Origin: JOPF136 sp035517515
GTDB lineage: Bacteria; Acidobacteriota; Terriglobia; Acidiferrales; UBA7541
Length of the DNA stretch: 6,338 bases
Reading direction: 5' to 3'
Assembly: GCA_035517515.1 (NCBI GenBank)
Contig: DATIYQ010000188.1
Coordinates: 1 to 6,338 of the forward strand
Shown here: positions 4,730-6,338 of the stretch, piece by piece
How the letters are laid out: every line of letters begins with the position of its first letter
Numbering within the stretch: the stretch's first letter is position 1
Notes under the pieces: model-generated
Told to the model about the DNA's origin: nothing
The model's input: the letters and a program-made list of their open reading frames with translations, nothing else
Databases searched by the model: none
Position numbers and translations under genes: made by a program

Positions 4730-6313
4730 TCAGTGCAGCTCCCAGGCCAGCTCGTGCCGTGGTGAACTGAACCGCGAACTCCGCGCGTAGACCAGAAACT
4801 CGAGGATCTGGGTCATGCCGTCCTGATAGCCGAGGAGGATGGCCTGGCGGGTGCGCTCCTCGTCGAAATCCAGGGCGGAGCCGGGCAGAGATTCCTGCGG
4901 ACAGATCGGAAAGGCGCGGACGTAGCGGTAGCGGCGCGGGCCCAGCACGATCTCGATTTCCTCCGGGTGCAGCCCGGCTTTTTGCGCCGCGCGTTCGCAG
5001 GTGATGTTGAAGTGCGAGGCGATGCGCAGGTCGTTCACCAGCGTCTGGCGCATGAGGATATCCACGGCGGAGAGGCCCACGTCCACAAAGGTTTTCAGGC
5101 GTTTGCGCGGGGCCTGGAGGGAATCCATCATCACCAGGAAAACCACGTCCGCGCCCAGGCGGATGGCGGGACGCAAGGGCTGGTTGGCGCACAGGCCGCC
5201 ATCGGCGTACATGCGGCCGTGGAGCAACATGGGTTCGTAGGCCAGGGGCAGCGCCGAAGAAGCGACCACCGCGCCCACCAGGTCTGAGGTTTCCACCACC
5301 ACCGAACGGATGAATTCGGCATCGGCCCCGGGCTCGGTGGCCAGGCGCTCTGCGGGAGTGTTGGAAAAAAACACGGGATCGCCGGATTGCAGATCGGTGG
5401 CGCTGAACACCACGTGGATGGGAGAGGCGCGGAGTTTCTGCTCGTCCAGGCGCTCGCGTATGAACCGGGCGCGCTCGTAGTTGGGAAACAGCCCGGGGCG
5501 CAGCGGCAGACGCAGCAATTTGTGCATCAATCCGCTGAGCGGCGCGCTCCACGATTTGCGGAGCGCGAGCAGCAAGACCACGAGGATGACCAGGCCGGCG
5601 GCGCCCGCGGGATAGAGGCGCAGCAGGGTGAGAAAATGACCGGCAAAATTCAGCTCCAGCAGCACCGCCACCATGAATCCAATGACCACGGAATTGGCCA
5701 GCACGGAGAGCACGGCCTTGCGCCGCTGAATCTTTTTGACGCGTCCGGTCATCAGGCTGCGGGCGACGAAGGTGACGTAGGGGAGCTGATCGTAGAGAAG
5801 CAGCACGGCCAGGCCGGCCAGCCCCAGCAGCGTCCAGGTGAGCCGCGGGCGGTGCAGGGCCAGCGCGGCCGCGTAACCATTTTCGGAAAGAATCACGTAC
5901 AGCAGATTGCCCACGCCGGCCCAGAAGGCGATGAGTCCGCCCAGCATCCAGGCATAGCGCGTCCACTCGATGCCCACGAGAGTGGGAGTGACTTCCAGCC
6001 AGTGGCCCACCACGGCTTCCGCGTTTCCCACCAGCCCGTCGGAGTTGCCCGCGTAGCCCGCGGCATTGATGCTGCCCACGGAGGTGGCGGCGATGATGTG
6101 CGAAGGAAGCTGCGCGTCCTGGAAGGCCAGCAGGGCTCCGGCCTGATACGCCCCGCGGGTGCCCCCGCCGCACAGGGCGATGGCAATGCGCCCGGGGAAC
6201 GACTTCCAGACCTGTGGAGCGGATTCACGCTCCACGCGCGCGCGAAATTCGGCGCGGATGCGCGTCAATACTTCACTGCTGCTGGCGTCGGGCACGAGCG
6301 GCGATTTTTTCAT
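4730..6313 (-). CDS. Patatin-like phospholipase with a membrane insert inside the catalytic domain
   Basis: A 527-residue protein of the patatin family, serine lipid acyl hydrolases with a Ser-Asp dyad. Residues 42-56 (RIAIALCGGGTRGAY) hold the first strand and the GGGxRG oxyanion loop (49-54). The nucleophile elbow is ATSVGS with S78; family members normally have GxSxG, here the first Gly is Ala76. The catalytic Asp is D371 in YADGGLCANQPL. Ser and Asp are 293 residues apart, roughly 150 more than I recall for typical patatins, and that excess matches residues about 112-262, which hold four hydrophobic segments (about 119-141, 158-174, 201-219, 235-251) with basic stretches between them (RVKKIQRRK at 191-199). 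After the insert the fold resumes with PIHVVFSATDLQSGDPVFFS (298-317) and VVASSALPLAYEPM. The C-terminal part, with LPGSALDFDEERTRQAILLGYQDG (476-499), is typical of bacterial patatins. There is no signal peptide, so the catalytic part is probably held at the cytoplasmic face. First gene of an operon with SulP. Only a weak GGA precedes the start, and no promoter is visible in the 25 bases to the window edge. Confidence 0.93.
   Translation of the reverse strand: MKKSPLVPDASSSEVLTRIRAEFRARVERESAPQVWKSFPGRIAIALCGGGTRGAYQAGALLAFQDAQLPSHIIAATSVGSINAAGYAGNSDGLVGNAEAVVGHWLEVTPTLVGIEWTRYAWMLGGLIAFWAGVGNLLYVILSENGYAAALALHRPRLTWTLLGLAGLAVLLLYDQLPYVTFVARSLMTGRVKKIQRRKAVLSVLANSVVIGFMVAVLLELNFAGHFLTLLRLYPAGAAGLVILVVLLLALRKSWSAPLSGLMHKLLRLPLRPGLFPNYERARFIRERLDEQKLRASPIHVVFSATDLQSGDPVFFSNTPAERLATEPGADAEFIRSVVVETSDLVGAVVASSALPLAYEPMLLHGRMYADGGLCANQPLRPAIRLGADVVFLVMMDSLQAPRKRLKTFVDVGLSAVDILMRQTLVNDLRIASHFNITCERAAQKAGLHPEEIEIVLGPRRYRYVRAFPICPQESLPGSALDFDEERTRQAILLGYQDGMTQILEFLVYARSSRFSSPRHELAWELH
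4739..4743 (-). promoter_or_regulatory. Internal Shine-Dalgarno for SulP within the patatin 3' end
   Basis: GGGAG lies inside the last codons of the patatin gene, ten bases before the SulP ATG at 4728. With the TGA at 4732-4730 only one base from that ATG, ribosomes finishing patatin can reinitiate on SulP. Confidence 0.6.
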
Positions 6314-6338
6314 CGGCCCGTCCGGCAGTCAACTGGCG

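Noticed and set aside
4632..6173. A 513-codon open frame on the minus strand overlapping the patatin gene in another frame
   Set aside because: The translation is rich in Arg, Ala, Pro and Gly with no recognisable domain, and it lies in the shadow of a clear patatin gene. Long open alternative frames are expected in GC-rich coding DNA.
6327..6332. TTGACT on the minus strand as a -35 for the patatin gene
   Set aside because: A matching -10 at 17 bp would lie inside the coding region after the start codon and no such hexamer is there.

Overview
The window is a stretch of GC-rich (above 60% by eye) bacterial chromosome with five protein genes, one of them cut by the left edge. Nothing points to a phage, plasmid, insertion sequence, CRISPR array or RNA gene. 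Protein style suggests an Acidobacteriota genome. The best clue is the secreted protein at 2163-2909, whose VPTGTILAVELNSSLS start, IPAGSKLVGHV core and GGDVVYRGGGPV segment I associate with exported proteins of soil Acidobacteria. This placement rests on recall of family style, not on a search.

Layout from left to right. At 1-842 (minus) is the N-terminal part of an exported protein with a glycine-rich stretch, a probable thioredoxin-like fold without CXXC, and TPR-like helices. It is preceded by a consensus extended -10 promoter whose expected start point falls on the ATG, suggesting a leaderless mRNA. At 899-1990 (minus) is an exported, stand-alone metallo-beta-lactamase-fold hydrolase of the ComEC-like type. 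A divergent intergenic region (about 1991-2162) holds a weak minus-strand promoter, a 20-bp-spaced direct repeat and the Shine-Dalgarno sequences of both flanking genes. At 2163-2909 (plus) is the exported protein of unknown function. Its end faces the end of the next gene across an 82-bp gap containing one imperfect hairpin.

From 6313 down to 2992 (minus) lies a two-gene operon. The first gene encodes a patatin-like phospholipase, the second a SulP-family anion transporter with a STAS domain. They are joined as TGA-G-ATG, so translation is very probably coupled. The patatin is the most unusual gene here: about 150 residues with four predicted membrane segments sit between its nucleophile serine and its catalytic aspartate, and the usual GxSxG elbow reads A-T-S-V-G.

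No shared pathway is evident for the whole window. Three products (1-842, 899-1990, 2163-2909) appear exported. The operon pairs a membrane-anchored lipid hydrolase with an anion permease, which suggests a linked membrane function, but substrate and role cannot be read from sequence.
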